This document shows positions 63,517-64,000 of a stretch of 64,000 nucleotides of DNA, piece after piece. The notes under the pieces are model-generated. The model searched no databases and was not told where the DNA came from. It saw only the letters and a program-made list of their open reading frames with translations. Position numbers and translations under genes: made by a program. The stretch spans positions 3,968,001-4,032,000 of the forward strand of contig NC_048556.1 of NCBI RefSeq assembly GCF_902806685.2, read 5' to 3'. The stretch comes from Maniola hyperantus (taxonomy: Eukaryota > Arthropoda > Insecta > Lepidoptera > Nymphalidae). Position 1 is the stretch's first letter, and each line of letters starts with the position of its first letter.

Positions 63517-64000
63517 GAACAGTTTCTATAAAAAATCGAATTTGTAGCTTTTATTATTCCTTATTGTTTTACTACATACTTATAATATATTTCTAAGCGC
63601 TTGCTTACTTATCTTAATTATTCTAGAATTCAAAGATTCAATATTTTCAATATTACTAGATATTCAAAGAAATTAAAGAAAAACCTTGCTTGGATCCGTA
63701 TAAGGATCTCTTATTAGCTCGAAACATAAAAAGTAGGAAAGTCAACCATTTTCTTCCACATTTCGATTATTCGAGTAAAAGAAGAGATAGAAAGAAATAT
63801 TTTTCTAGAATTCGATCAAATATCGAATTTCTGAAAATCTTTTCTCAGTGGACGTTTGGAGTCGTAAGTATGTTGATATGTATAGATTATGTTCTATACA
63901 TCCATAGGTATCTAGCAGGGCTTCTGTTTTGGCACAAAGGGTCGAGTATGTTCTGAAAGCTTGCGTACATATAGGCGTATGCAACATAAACCTGCAACCA
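63517..64000. other. Unassigned AT-rich DNA
   Basis: An 88-codon plus frame (63690-63956) overlaps an open minus frame and has no recognisable domain. Confidence 0.35.

Overview
This window is nuclear DNA from a moth or butterfly (Lepidoptera). The order is inferred from repeat content: tRNA-derived SINEs, short Helitron-like elements built around the word cgcgacttcgtccgcg, and RTE-type LINE 3' ends that I know as typical of lepidopteran genomes. Species cannot be told. The DNA is AT-rich, with one run of exactly 500 N at 18438-18937.

I found no intact host gene. Almost every open reading frame of 60-130 codons lies in a repeat, is open on both strands, or lacks any recognisable domain. The coding matter I recognise is transposon wreckage: a piggyBac-type transposase remnant (minus, about 5390-5850), three RTE reverse-transcriptase C-terminal pieces (10397-10738 minus, 25009-25158 plus, 37482-37670 plus), and the RNase H/zinc-knuckle tail of another non-LTR retrotransposon (28618-28830 plus). 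A GC-rich, coding-like stretch (52141-52410, minus) remains unidentified.

Family names used below (mine). SINE-A: tRNA-derived, about 315 bp, ending in GAT repeats, best copy 52501-52817. SINE-B: tRNA-derived, best copy 25774-26115. SINE-C at 41180-41352; SINE-D head at 8322-8402. HLE-X, -Y, -Z and -W: short Helitron-like elements; strand is given as the one reading 5'-TC...CTAG-3'. MITE-1 (gggcgattg ends), MITE-2 (gattcgctaactcag arms), MITE-3 (ggccgattctcttgta), MITE-4 (gagctagcgcgtgcc), MITE-5 (tagagcgcact), MITE-6 (agtacgcggcagaaag), MITE-7 (gcgacaggttgagatgg, GC-rich). Family F: about 460 bp, from ccggccaagtgcgact to gtacggaaccct.

Layout. 1-5 kb: small MITEs, HLEs and SINE-A, with an HLE-X split by a LINE tail. 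5.0-6.0 kb: a piggyBac-type element with TTAA target duplication. 6-20 kb: sparse SINEs, an RTE end with twin hairpins, several MITEs, then the assembly gap. 20-31 kb: dense SINE, HLE and MITE mixture with RTE and RNase H remnants. 31-40 kb: mostly unassigned AT-rich DNA with a few MITEs. 40-48 kb: the densest nesting. 48-64 kb: more HLE/SINE copies, a hAT-type MITE with a perfect 8-bp target duplication, a 61-bp perfect palindrome, and long unassigned stretches. There are no operons or gene partnerships; the story is successive insertion, truncation and fold-back of non-autonomous elements. I saw no convincing novel protein-coding system; the most notable items are structural (palindromes, nested insertions, inverted dimers).
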